Assembly (NCBI RefSeq): GCF_002434265.1
Contig: NZ_DJJS01000003.1
Coordinates: 124,001-188,000 of the forward strand
Length of the DNA: 64,000 nt
Source of the DNA: Pseudomonas sp. UBA6562
Lineage (GTDB): Bacteria > Pseudomonadota > Gammaproteobacteria > Pseudomonadales > Pseudomonadaceae
Reading direction: 5' to 3'
This document shows, piece after piece, positions 52,780 to 61,095 of the stretch. A model generated the notes under the pieces. That model worked only from the letters and a program-made list of their open reading frames with translations, was not told the DNA's origin and searched no databases. Position 1 is the stretch's first letter. The number at the start of each line of letters is the position of its first letter. Made by a program: the position numbers and the translations under genes.

Positions 52780-55520
52780 ATGACCCCTACCGGTATCAAC
52801 GCTCAAGGCGTGCAACGCGTACGCCACCACCTGGCGCAACTGCCACGCCCCGATCGCGAAGCGCAGAAGGCCATCGGCAGCTGGCTGCGCAGCCAGGGCG
52901 TCAGCCTCGACCCCGATGAGATCGACGTGGTCACCTTGCATCTTCAACCGCAACCCTCGGGCCGCTACCAGGCGCAGGTCGTGCAGCGCATCAGCCTGCC
53001 GCAGGCGGTGCTGGTCAACTGGCAAGGCGAGTCGGCCAACGACATTTTCCGCACCTTGACCGCCGCACCTTGGGCCGGCGAGTTTCCTGCCCATGCCGCG
53101 ATCGACGTGGTCGAAGCGCTCGACCATCGACCCGAGCTGTCGAGCCAGTCGCAGTACCGTGTCTTCAACGGCCTGTTCCGTCGCCGCGAACCGTTGCAGT
53201 TCGACACCTCGACGCTGATCGACGTTGCAGCCGAAACTTTGCAGAGCCACATCGAGTCCCTGGATTTTCACGACCGCTACAAAACGCAGCTGGAAGACTA
53301 CTGGCACGCGCACCTGGACGAGCACCGCCTGTGCTGCAAACTCAACTTCGTCGCTGCGTGCAACAAGCAGGTGGCCGAAGGCACCCTCAGCGAGGCGGCG
53401 CGCCTGTTGATCTGGCAAGCCGCGCACCTGTTGCCGCGCAGCGCTGCGCTGCGCTGCGCGCCAGTCTGCTGAACATCTACGGCTACGCTGCCACCGACCT
53501 GCTCTGCCTGCACGACACGCACAGCGACCTGACGGTGCTGCATGTACCAGGCAACAGCTCGCCGCTGCTCGAATTCGCCAGCCAGGACCTGCTCAGGGAC
53601 TGGGTTGGCGAGCAGTGCAAGGACGAGGTCAAGCGTCGCCACCTCAAACGGCACTTCCGCCTGGCCGATGCCCCCCAAGGTATCGACTTCAGCGGCCTGG
53701 ACACCGCGCTCGAAGGGCTGGCCGTCTACCCGCACAGCCATACCCTGCCGCCGGAGCATGGCTTTTTCAACGACGACGGCAAGTGGCCGCCACGCACTTA
53801 CGTCAACTATCGCCCCGATACCTACAGCCCGGCCCTGGACGGCGACCTGTTCCAGACCTTGGCCGAGCGCCAACGTCAACGCAGCCTGGACGACGCCGAT
53901 TTTCTGATCACCAGCAGCGAAGAGGTCCGCAAACGGCGCTGGCGGCACTATCTCGACAACGCCCTCGCCTTGCTCCTGCCGTTGTCGTTCGTGGTTCCCG
54001 GCCTGGCTCCGTTGCTTGCGGTCGGCGGCATCGTACAGCTCGGCCTGGGTCTGGACGAGGCGATCAATGGGAAAACGCTGGAAGACAAGCAGGACGGGGT
54101 TGGCGACATCGCTTACGGCCTGTTCAACGCCCTGCCTGGCGTCGTTGCCGTCGCCAGCGAGACTGACGCGTTGTTCCAGACATGGCGCGACGGGTTCGTC
54201 GTGCCGACCCGTCTCAACGATCAGATCGGCTATCCGCTCAGCCCGCTCGACCCGCCGCGCCTGCCGAACATGGACATCGCGCCGTCCTTCAATCGCCGGC
54301 TGCGCATCGAACCTCTGCCCGAAGGCGACCCCGACGTGGCGGCAGCGGTGTCCCGCCACCCGCGCTACGACGGCAACAACGACATGTTGCGTGGGTATTT
54401 CGAACCGGTGCCGGGCTACCTCGACCCGATCGACCTGGTCTACGACATGGAAACCAACCTGTTCGTGCCCGAAGAAGACCTCAACGAGGTTGAAATGCGC
54501 TACTACGAGGCCGAGCCGGGTACCGGCAACGTACGGCCGGCGAACCCGGCCAACCGTGAGGTGACCCATGCCATGCGCACGGCGACCCTGCGCGCCTTGG
54601 GTATCGACCTGTCCCTGCCCATCGAACTGCCTCCCCTCCTGCCAGAAGGCGCCACGCCCATTCCCAAGCAGATCACCGCGCTGTGGGTCGGCGACAAGCG
54701 TATCGACGCGCAGGTGTTGGACAACCTCGCCCACAATGCCCAGGCATTGGGCGACAGCCCTTACCGATACCGTTTGATGTTGTCCAATCGCAGTGCCGAG
54801 GCCTTCGCCTACAACCTGGCACAGTTGAACAGCCGCGCTCCGCGACTGGACGTGCTGGTTCTGGAGGAACAGGATTTCTACCGGGCGTTCGAGCAAAGCA
54901 CGGGGTATGCGCAATACCAGGCGGCGCTCGCCGATGGCGGTTCGGCAAGCAACTACGCCTCGGCCGCCGACGTCTTGCGCTATCCGATGCTGCACAGCGA
55001 AGGCGGCCTGTACATGGACGTCGACGACGCCCTGCTCCTGCATCCGGACACCGGCAAGGCCGCGCTCGACAGCGTCGAACTGACCACCAACGCAACCGGC
55101 TTGCTATTACAGCCGCCTGTGCAGAACGAACTGATGGGGCTGGATTCGGCGTACAACAACAGCATGATCGGCAGCCATGCTGGCAATCCGACGCTGCTGG
55201 CGGTCAGCCAAGAGATGCGCGGACGCTACCTGCGCCTGCTGGAACCTTACCCCATACGTCCCGACCGCATGGCCAACCCGGCCTCGTTCAGGCATTACGC
55301 CAAACAGATCAGTTGGCTCACCGGCCCGGACCTGATGACCGATGTGGTCGACCGCACCCTACCGGACCTGTACACGCTGCGTCAGTTGGCGCACCTGTAC
55401 ATGATGCCGCGCATCAACAGTTACCAGTTCGTCGACCTGGACGCGTTGAACGCGCTGCGCACTGCACGACTGCCCCTGGCACGCGTGGCGCAGATCGGCA
55501 AGTTGCATTCGTGGGCGTGA
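52780..55520 (+). pseudogene. Frameshifted dermonecrotic-toxin-like / TcdA-TcdB-type glycosyltransferase toxin
   Basis: Two overlapping frames encode one protein of about 911 residues if 5 nt are removed at 53441-53459. The first frame (52780-53472) ends at a TGA just after a GCGCT repeat; the second continues as ALRASLLNIYGYAATDLL to 55520. The N-terminal part (about 1-370) resembles the dermonecrotic toxin domain (DUF6543) proteins of Pseudomonas. A hydrophobic segment at about 392-425 (LALLLPLSFVVPGLAPLLAVGG) could insert in membranes. The C-terminal part (about 620-905) is glycosyltransferase-like: IPKQITALWVGDKRI, ADVLRYPMLHSEGGLYMDVDDA with D745-V-D747. ATG 52780 has GGAG upstream. It lies between flagellar genes and has no immunity or secretion genes beside it. 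As read it would make only a 230-residue fragment. Confidence 0.75.
53441..53459. repeat. GCGCT pentanucleotide repeat (3.8 units) at the frameshift point
   Basis: GCGCT repeated three times plus GCGC. Removing one 5-nt unit moves the downstream frame back into register with the start codon; adding one unit does not, adding two does. Pentamer tracts in coding regions are typical slipped-strand phase-variation sites, though four units is short. Confidence 0.8.
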
Positions 55521-55552
55521 AGCGGCGCTGAGGCCAAAGGCTTCGGAGGCTT

Positions 55553-55578
55553 GGCTCGGCGCCCAAGGACGCCGAGCC
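55553..55578. terminator. Hairpin between the toxin gene and the DUF2802 gene
   Basis: GGCTCGGCG (55553-55561) and CGCCGAGCC (55570-55578) form a perfect 9-bp stem with an 8-nt loop between two convergent genes. No T-tract on either strand. Confidence 0.5.
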
Positions 55579-55610
55579 ATCGATGCGAGCAGCGTACAGG
55601 CGAGCGGCGG

Positions 55611-56006
55611 TCACTGCGCGCGGTGCAGCTTGCTCATCAACTGCGCCTCGGCCTGGGTCAGGCCGCAGGTCTGGGTCAGCTCTTCGACGCTGGCGCCCAT
55701 GCCCACCAGTTTGGCGGCCTGGGAGAAGGTCACGTCGTTGGGATCGCGCTGTTCGAGCTGCAACAGCTTGTCGGGCAGCGGCGCCACCACACTGCGCAGC
55801 TCGTGGAGGGTGTCGCCCATGCGCACGGTGACGTTCTGGTAGTCGTCCAAGCGCTTGGCCAGGTCCTTGATGCGCTGATCGCGCAGCGCATCGCCCACCG
55901 CCTGCTCGGCCAGCACCTGGCGCTGGCGCTTGCTGTAGTTGAGGAACAACCACAGGCTCACGGCCCATAGCAACGCCAGGAACAGCACCGCCACCTCGAA
56001 GATCAC
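55611..56006 (-). CDS. DUF2802 membrane protein of the chemotaxis operon
   Basis: A 131-residue protein with one N-terminal membrane helix (1-23), a coiled-coil-like charged middle (about 25-75) and a C-terminal helix-turn-helix-like segment (FSQAAKLVGMGASVEELTQTCGLTQAEAQLM). Last gene of the cheA-cheB-motCD-parC-parP-cheW unit, 1 nt after cheW. Function unknown; its conserved place suggests a role in flagellar or chemotaxis array positioning. Confidence 0.85.
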   Translation of the reverse strand: MIFEVAVLFLALLWAVSLWLFLNYSKRQRQVLAEQAVGDALRDQRIKDLAKRLDDYQNVTVRMGDTLHELRSVVAPLPDKLLQLEQRDPNDVTFSQAAKLVGMGASVEELTQTCGLTQAEAQLMSKLHRAQ

Positions 56007-56007
56007 C

Positions 56008-56487
56008 TTAGATGTTCTCCAGTTCCGACCACTCTTCTTCGGTCATCATCTTGTCCAGCTCGACCAGGATCAGCAGTTCGCCGTTCTTGTTGCACACGCC
56101 CTGGATGAACTTGGCCGATTCGTCGTTACCGACGTTGGGCGCGGTCTCGATTTCGGATTGGCGGAGGTAGACCACCTCGGCGACGCTGTCGACCAGGATG
56201 CCGACCACTTGCTTGTCCGCCTCGATGATCACCACCCGGGTGTTGTCGGTGACCTCGGTGGGCATCAGACCGAAGCGCTGGCGCGTGTCGATCACGGTGA
56301 CCACGTTGCCGCGCAGGTTGATGATGCCCAGCACATAGCTGGGCGCCCCCGGCACCGGTGCGATCTCGGTGTACCGCAGGACTTCCTGGACCTGCATGAC
56401 GTTGATGCCATAGGACTCATTGTCCAGGCGGAAGGTTACCCATTGCAGAATCGGGTCTTCGGAGCCCTGCGCAGACGATTTTTTCAT
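56008..56487 (-). CDS. cheW: Chemotaxis coupling protein CheW
   Basis: A 159-residue adaptor that links MCPs (such as Aer) to CheA. CheW fold with WVTFRLDNESYGINVMQVQEVLRY, VLGIINLRGNVVTVIDTRQRFGL and VGILVDSVAEVV. ATG 56487 has GGGTAGGGG just upstream. It lies 44 nt after parP. Confidence 0.95.
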   Translation of the reverse strand: MKKSSAQGSEDPILQWVTFRLDNESYGINVMQVQEVLRYTEIAPVPGAPSYVLGIINLRGNVVTVIDTRQRFGLMPTEVTDNTRVVIIEADKQVVGILVDSVAEVVYLRQSEIETAPNVGNDESAKFIQGVCNKNGELLILVELDKMMTEEEWSELENI

Positions 56488-56531
56488 TCCCCTACCCTCG
56501 AAATCCGCCAGTGGCGGTGTGTGCGGCTGTG

Positions 56532-57425
56532 TCATTGGTGTTTGGCGTGCATCTGCTTGACGGCGCCGCTGGCGATCAGTTCCGCCAGTTCGGCGACGTC
56601 GAGCAAGGCGCACATGTGTTCGATCACGGTGCCGGCCAGCCACGGGCGTTGGCCCCGTTGGCTGCGCCATTTGATTTCGTCCGGGTCCAGACGCAACGAG
56701 CGGCTGACCTGATGCACGGCCAGCCCCCACTCGTAGCCCTGCACCGAGATCACGTATTGCAGGCCCTGGCGGAAGTCGTCGCGGTAACGGTCGGGCATCA
56801 CCCAACGCGCGGTGTCGAGCACCTTGAGGTTGCCGGCCTGGCAGGTGAGGATGCCGAGGAACCAGTCGGGCTGGCCGAACAGCGGCGTCAGCTCCTGGCC
56901 GGCCAGCGGGTAGATCGAGCCCAGGCAGACCAACGGCACGGCCAGGGTCAGCCCGGCGACATCGAACAATAGGCACTCGAACGGCTCGGCCGCCCAAGCC
57001 GGACGGCCGGTGTCGTTGGCCGGCGGCTGTGGCGGCAGGACGGCGGGCCGGTGCACGTCGGCCACCGGCGCCAGCGGCTCGATGTCGAGCTCGCTGACCG
57101 GTTCGCTCGGCACCGGCACCTGAACCTCTGCCAGCATCTGCTGGTCGGCCACGGTCGGTACCGCTTCGGGCAGCGTGAGCACGCTGGGCAGCACCGGCGG
57201 CGTCGGTTCGGCGAAGGGACGCGACGGTACGCTGGCCAGTTTTACCGGCTGGCGACGGGCATCGCGCTGCTGCTCTTCGCGCACGGCCTGGGCGAACTCG
57301 TCGGCGTCGCTGTGCGCCTCGGCGACGGGCGCGTCTGGCAGCTCGGTGGCCTCCTGCAGCAACCCGTCTAGGTAAGACTGCAAGGCCAGTTGCGGCTTGC
57401 TGGCGAGCGGTCGGGGTGCGTTCAT
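56532..57425 (-). CDS. parP: ParP-like CheW-domain protein
   Basis: A 297-residue protein with a Pro/Val-rich disordered N-terminal half (about 1-145) and a C-terminal CheW-like (AIF) domain (about 148-290: FECLLFDVAGLTLAVPLVCLGSIYPL, WFLGILTCQAGNLKVLDTARWV). In Vibrio, ParP links ParC to chemotaxis arrays at the cell pole. The gene overlaps parC by 1 nt and precedes cheW, the same order as in polar flagellates. Confidence 0.88.
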   Translation of the reverse strand: MNAPRPLASKPQLALQSYLDGLLQEATELPDAPVAEAHSDADEFAQAVREEQQRDARRQPVKLASVPSRPFAEPTPPVLPSVLTLPEAVPTVADQQMLAEVQVPVPSEPVSELDIEPLAPVADVHRPAVLPPQPPANDTGRPAWAAEPFECLLFDVAGLTLAVPLVCLGSIYPLAGQELTPLFGQPDWFLGILTCQAGNLKVLDTARWVMPDRYRDDFRQGLQYVISVQGYEWGLAVHQVSRSLRLDPDEIKWRSQRGQRPWLAGTVIEHMCALLDVAELAELIASGAVKQMHAKHQ

Positions 57426-58213
57426 CAGGCCACCTGCAAAGCGTTGCGGTAGGTCAACAGATGCTTGAGCAGCGCGCGGTAGGCGATCAGGCCGCGGCTC
57501 TTGGCATCGTGCTGGCTGGGAGTGACGCCGGCGCGGCTGGCGTCGCGCAGGCGCGTATCGACCGGGATGTAGCCCTGCCAGACGTGTTCGGGATAACTGT
57601 CGCGCAGCAGCTTGAGGGTGCCCATCGACGCCTGCGTGCGGCGGTCGAACAAGGTCGGCACGATCTGGTACGGCAAGGCCTGCTTGCGCGAGCGGTTGAT
57701 CATGGTCAGGGTGCTGACCATGCGTTCAAGGCCTTTGACGGCGAGAAACTCGGTCTGCACCGGGATCACCAGTTGCTGGCTCGCGGCCAGGGCGTTGACC
57801 ATCAACACGCCGAGCAACGGCGGGCTGTCGATCAAGGCGAAATCGAAATCCTGCCACAGCTGCGCCAAGCTCTTGGCGATCACCAGGCCGAGGCCGTTCT
57901 GCCCCGGCGACTGGCGCTCAAGCACCGCCAGCGCGGTGCTCGACGGCAACAACGAGATGCGCTCGTCGCTGGTCGGCAGCAGCAATTGGCCCGGCAGCCC
58001 TTCGGGCACGGCGCCCTTGTGCTGGAACAGGTCGTAGCAACTGTGTTCGAGGGCATCGGGGTTGTGCCCGAAATAGCTGGTCATCGAGCCGTGCGGATCG
58101 AGGTCGACGACGATCACGCGCTTGCCCGCCTCGGCCAGCAGGCCCGCGAGTGCGATGGTCGTGGTGGTCTTGCCGACTCCACCTTTTTGATTGGCGACTG
58201 CCCAGACTCTCAT
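57425..58213 (-). CDS. parC: ParC-like (ParA family) ATPase
   Basis: A 262-residue MinD/ParA ATPase. Deviant Walker A KGGVGKTTT (10-18), VIVVDLDPHGSMTSYFG, and FALIDSPPLLG Walker B. In polar flagellates it recruits chemotaxis arrays to the cell pole with ParP. Located between motD and parP. Confidence 0.92.
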   Translation of the reverse strand: MRVWAVANQKGGVGKTTTTIALAGLLAEAGKRVIVVDLDPHGSMTSYFGHNPDALEHSCYDLFQHKGAVPEGLPGQLLLPTSDERISLLPSSTALAVLERQSPGQNGLGLVIAKSLAQLWQDFDFALIDSPPLLGVLMVNALAASQQLVIPVQTEFLAVKGLERMVSTLTMINRSRKQALPYQIVPTLFDRRTQASMGTLKLLRDSYPEHVWQGYIPVDTRLRDASRAGVTPSQHDAKSRGLIAYRALLKHLLTYRNALQVA

Positions 58214-58291
58214 GGTGCCTTGCTTCCTCCCGGACGGCCGACAGCCTTGCCGGGAACGGTTTTTGGATTCGGTGACGGAGAATTGACGGGA

Positions 58292-59149
58292 TCAGCTGTC
58301 ATTCGCCGCCGCTCCGCTCGCTGGTGCACTTTGTGTGCCAGCCCGGCGCAACGCCGCGTCCGGCGTGGCATTGGCCGAGCCGGTGGCGGTCAGGCTGCGG
58401 CGCACTTCGAGGTTGCGCGAGATCACCAGCACCACGCGCCGGTTCTGCGAGCGGCCCGCTGCAGTGGCATTGCTGGCCACCGGCTGGTACTGGCCGTAGC
58501 CCACCGAGGCCATGCGCGCCGGGTCCACACCGTCGAGCGCCAGCAGGCGCACGATGCTCGCGGCGCGTGCCGAGGACAGCTCCCAGTTGGTCGGGTACTG
58601 CGCGGTGCGGATCGGCTGGTCGTCGGTAAAGCCTTCGACGTGTACCGGGTTGGCGAAAGGTTTCAAAATCCCCGCCACGCGGTCGATGATGGAAAACGCC
58701 GCGTCGCTGGGCATGGCGTCGCCGCTGCCGAACAGCAACGACGAGTTGAGCTCGATCTCCACCCACAGCTCGTTGCCACGCACGGTCATCTGCTTGCCCG
58801 CGATCAGGTCGCCGAAGGCGGCGGTGACTTCGTCGGTGATGGCCTTGAGCGGGTCGTTGGCGGTCTGCCCCAGACCCGCGTCGGTCTGCTCGCTGTCCTT
58901 GATCAACGGCTGCGCCGGGCGCGTGCTCAACGGCCGCTCTTCGCCGACGGGGATGGGCCGCATGCTGCGCTCCGGGTCGTTGAACACGCCCAGCAACGCC
59001 TCGGACACCACCTTGTATTTGCCCTCGTTGACCGAGGAAATCGAATACATCACCACGAAAAACGCGAACAGCAACGTGATGAAGTCGGCGTAGGACACCA
59101 GCCAACGTTCATGGTTTTCGGGTTCTTCCACGTGGCGACGACGACGCAT
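58292..59149 (-). CDS. motD: Flagellar stator protein MotD (MotB family)
   Basis: A 285-residue stator subunit. One membrane helix (about 20-40) in WLVSYADFITLLFAFFVVMYSISS, with the proton-binding Asp near 22; OmpA-like peptidoglycan-binding domain (about 145-265: VEGFTDDQPIRTAQYPTNWELSSARAASIVRLL). Start 59149 (MRRRRHVEEPENHERWL). It pairs with MotC to form the second stator of pseudomonads. The plug and C-terminal Ala/Ser-rich tail are visible. Confidence 0.92.
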   Translation of the reverse strand: MRRRRHVEEPENHERWLVSYADFITLLFAFFVVMYSISSVNEGKYKVVSEALLGVFNDPERSMRPIPVGEERPLSTRPAQPLIKDSEQTDAGLGQTANDPLKAITDEVTAAFGDLIAGKQMTVRGNELWVEIELNSSLLFGSGDAMPSDAAFSIIDRVAGILKPFANPVHVEGFTDDQPIRTAQYPTNWELSSARAASIVRLLALDGVDPARMASVGYGQYQPVASNATAAGRSQNRRVVLVISRNLEVRRSLTATGSANATPDAALRRAGTQSAPASGAAANDS

Positions 59150-59151
59150 GC

Positions 59152-59892
59152 CTACTCCATGAAACCTTGCAGTTTCAGCTCGATCGAGCGCGGATTCTCC
59201 CCTTCGGCGATCGACAGCAGGCCTTCGAGGAGCATTTCCCGGTAGCGCGACTGGCGCAGCACCAGCGCCTTCAGCTTGTTGGCCACCGGCAGGAGGATCA
59301 GGTTGGCGCTGGCCACGCCGTAGATGGTGGCGACGAAGGCCACGGCGATGCCGCTGCCCAGTTGCGCGGGATCGGCCAAGTTGCCCATCACGTGGATCAG
59401 GCCCATCACCGCGCCGATGATGCCGATGGTCGGCGCGTAGCCGCCCATGCACTCGAACACCTTGGCCGCTTGCAGGTCGCGGCTTTCCTGGGTGAGGAAG
59501 TCCACCTCGAGGATGCTGCGCACCGATTCGGGCTCGGCGCCGTCGACCAGCAGTTGCAGGCCTTTGCGGGCATAGGGGTCCGGCTCCAGGTCGGCCACGC
59601 TTTCCAGGCCGAGCAGGCCTTCCTTGCGCGCCGTCAGGCTCCAGTTCACCACCCGGTCGATGCCACCGGCCAGGTCGACGCGCGGGGGAAAGATGATCCA
59701 GCGCAGGATCTGCAACGCCCGCTTGAACGACGACAGCGGCGACTGCAACAGCGCGGCCGCTAAGGTACCGCCCAATACGATCAGTGCCGCCGGGCCGTTG
59801 ATCAGCGCACCGGCATGGCCGCCTTCCAGGAAATTGCCGCCGACGATGGCGACGAAAGCCAGGATCAGGCCGATCAGGCTGAGCACATCCAT
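59152..59892 (-). CDS. motC: Flagellar stator protein MotC (MotA family)
   Basis: A 246-residue four-helix membrane stator subunit (MDVLSLIGLILAFVAIVGGNFLEGG start; APTIGIIGAVMGLIHVMG and GIAVAFVATIYGVASANLILLPVANKLK helices; charged cytoplasmic loop with the motor-contact region about 75-140). It forms the MotCD proton channel with MotD, 2 nt downstream. Confidence 0.93.
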   Translation of the reverse strand: MDVLSLIGLILAFVAIVGGNFLEGGHAGALINGPAALIVLGGTLAAALLQSPLSSFKRALQILRWIIFPPRVDLAGGIDRVVNWSLTARKEGLLGLESVADLEPDPYARKGLQLLVDGAEPESVRSILEVDFLTQESRDLQAAKVFECMGGYAPTIGIIGAVMGLIHVMGNLADPAQLGSGIAVAFVATIYGVASANLILLPVANKLKALVLRQSRYREMLLEGLLSIAEGENPRSIELKLQGFME

Positions 59893-61049
59893 CAGTGGCA
59901 GGCCTCGACCAGGTGCTTGCCGATCTCGTCCAGGCTGTACACCGCATCGGCCAGGTTGGCTTTGACGATGGCCATGGGCATGCCGTAGATCACGCAGCTG
60001 GCCTCGTCCTGCGCCCACACCGTGCTGCCGCACTGCTTGAGCAGGCGCGCGCCTTCGCGGCCGTCGGCGCCCATCCCGGTGAGCACCACCGAGAGCACCT
60101 TGTCGCCGTAGGACTTGGCCGCCGAGCCGAAGGTGATGTCCACGCACGGCTTGTAGTTCAGGCGCTCGTCGCCGGGCAGGATTTTCACCGCGCCACGGGC
60201 ATCGACCATCATCTGCTTGCCACCCGGTGCGAGCAGCGCCAGGCCAGGGCGCAGGATGTCACCGTCTTCGGCTTCCTTGACGCTGATGCGGCACAGCTTG
60301 TCGAGGCGCTCGGCGAAGGCCTTGGTGAAGGCCGCCGGCATGTGCTGGATGAGCACGATGGGCGCTGGGAAATGCGCGGGCAGTTGCGTCAGCACCCGTT
60401 GCAGGGCCACCGGCCCGCCCGTGGAGGTGCCGATGGCGACTAGCTTGTAGGCCTTGCGTCGCGGCGCGGGCGAGCTGGCGGGCGCAGCGGCGGTGGGCGC
60501 CGCGCTGCGCGACGGCACCGGGCTGCGCGCGGTGGCCGGATGTGGCGCGTGGCTGGCAGGCGTGCCGGCGCTGGCGGTAGGCGCAGATGCAGGGCTGGGC
60601 GTGGCCGGCGCAGGTGCGGGGCTTGGGCTGGCGTAGCTGCCGAAACGGCGGTTGCTGCGCGCCAGCGTATGGACTTTCTCGCACAGCATCTGCCGGACTT
60701 TATCCGGGTTGCGCGAGATGTCTTCGAAATTCTTCGGCAGATAATCGACCGCGCCGGCATCCAGCGCATCGAGGGTGACCCGGGCGCCTTCGTGGGTCAG
60801 CGAGGAGAACATCAACACCGGGGTCGGGCAGCGCTGCATGATGTGCCGCACGGCGGTGATGCCGTCCATCATCGGCATCTCGTAGTCCATGGTGATGACA
60901 TCGGGCTTGAGCGCCAGCGCCTGGTCGATGGCTTCCTTGCCATTGGTCGCGGTGCCGACGACCTTGATCGCCGGATCGCCGGCGAGGATTTCAGAGACAC
61001 GGCGGCGGAAGAAACCCGAATCATCCACCACCAGGACCTTGACTACCAT
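59892..61049 (-). CDS. cheB: Chemotaxis response regulator protein-glutamate methylesterase CheB
   Basis: A 385-residue enzyme that demethylates (and deamidates) MCP glutamates. Receiver domain (1-125) with D55 in VITMDYEMPMMDG; an Ala/Pro/Ser-rich linker (about 138-200); methylesterase domain (about 200-380) with catalytic S209 (GTSTGGP), H236 (IQHMP) and the Asp in LTGMGADGREG. Start 61049 (MVVKVLVVDD). Stop overlaps motC. Confidence 0.95.
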   Translation of the reverse strand: MVVKVLVVDDSGFFRRRVSEILAGDPAIKVVGTATNGKEAIDQALALKPDVITMDYEMPMMDGITAVRHIMQRCPTPVLMFSSLTHEGARVTLDALDAGAVDYLPKNFEDISRNPDKVRQMLCEKVHTLARSNRRFGSYASPSPAPAPATPSPASAPTASAGTPASHAPHPATARSPVPSRSAAPTAAAPASSPAPRRKAYKLVAIGTSTGGPVALQRVLTQLPAHFPAPIVLIQHMPAAFTKAFAERLDKLCRISVKEAEDGDILRPGLALLAPGGKQMMVDARGAVKILPGDERLNYKPCVDITFGSAAKSYGDKVLSVVLTGMGADGREGARLLKQCGSTVWAQDEASCVIYGMPMAIVKANLADAVYSLDEIGKHLVEACH

Positions 61050-61095
61050 AAACACTCCGTTAGACGGCGCCCCCTTCGCGGGCGCGCCGACGCGA

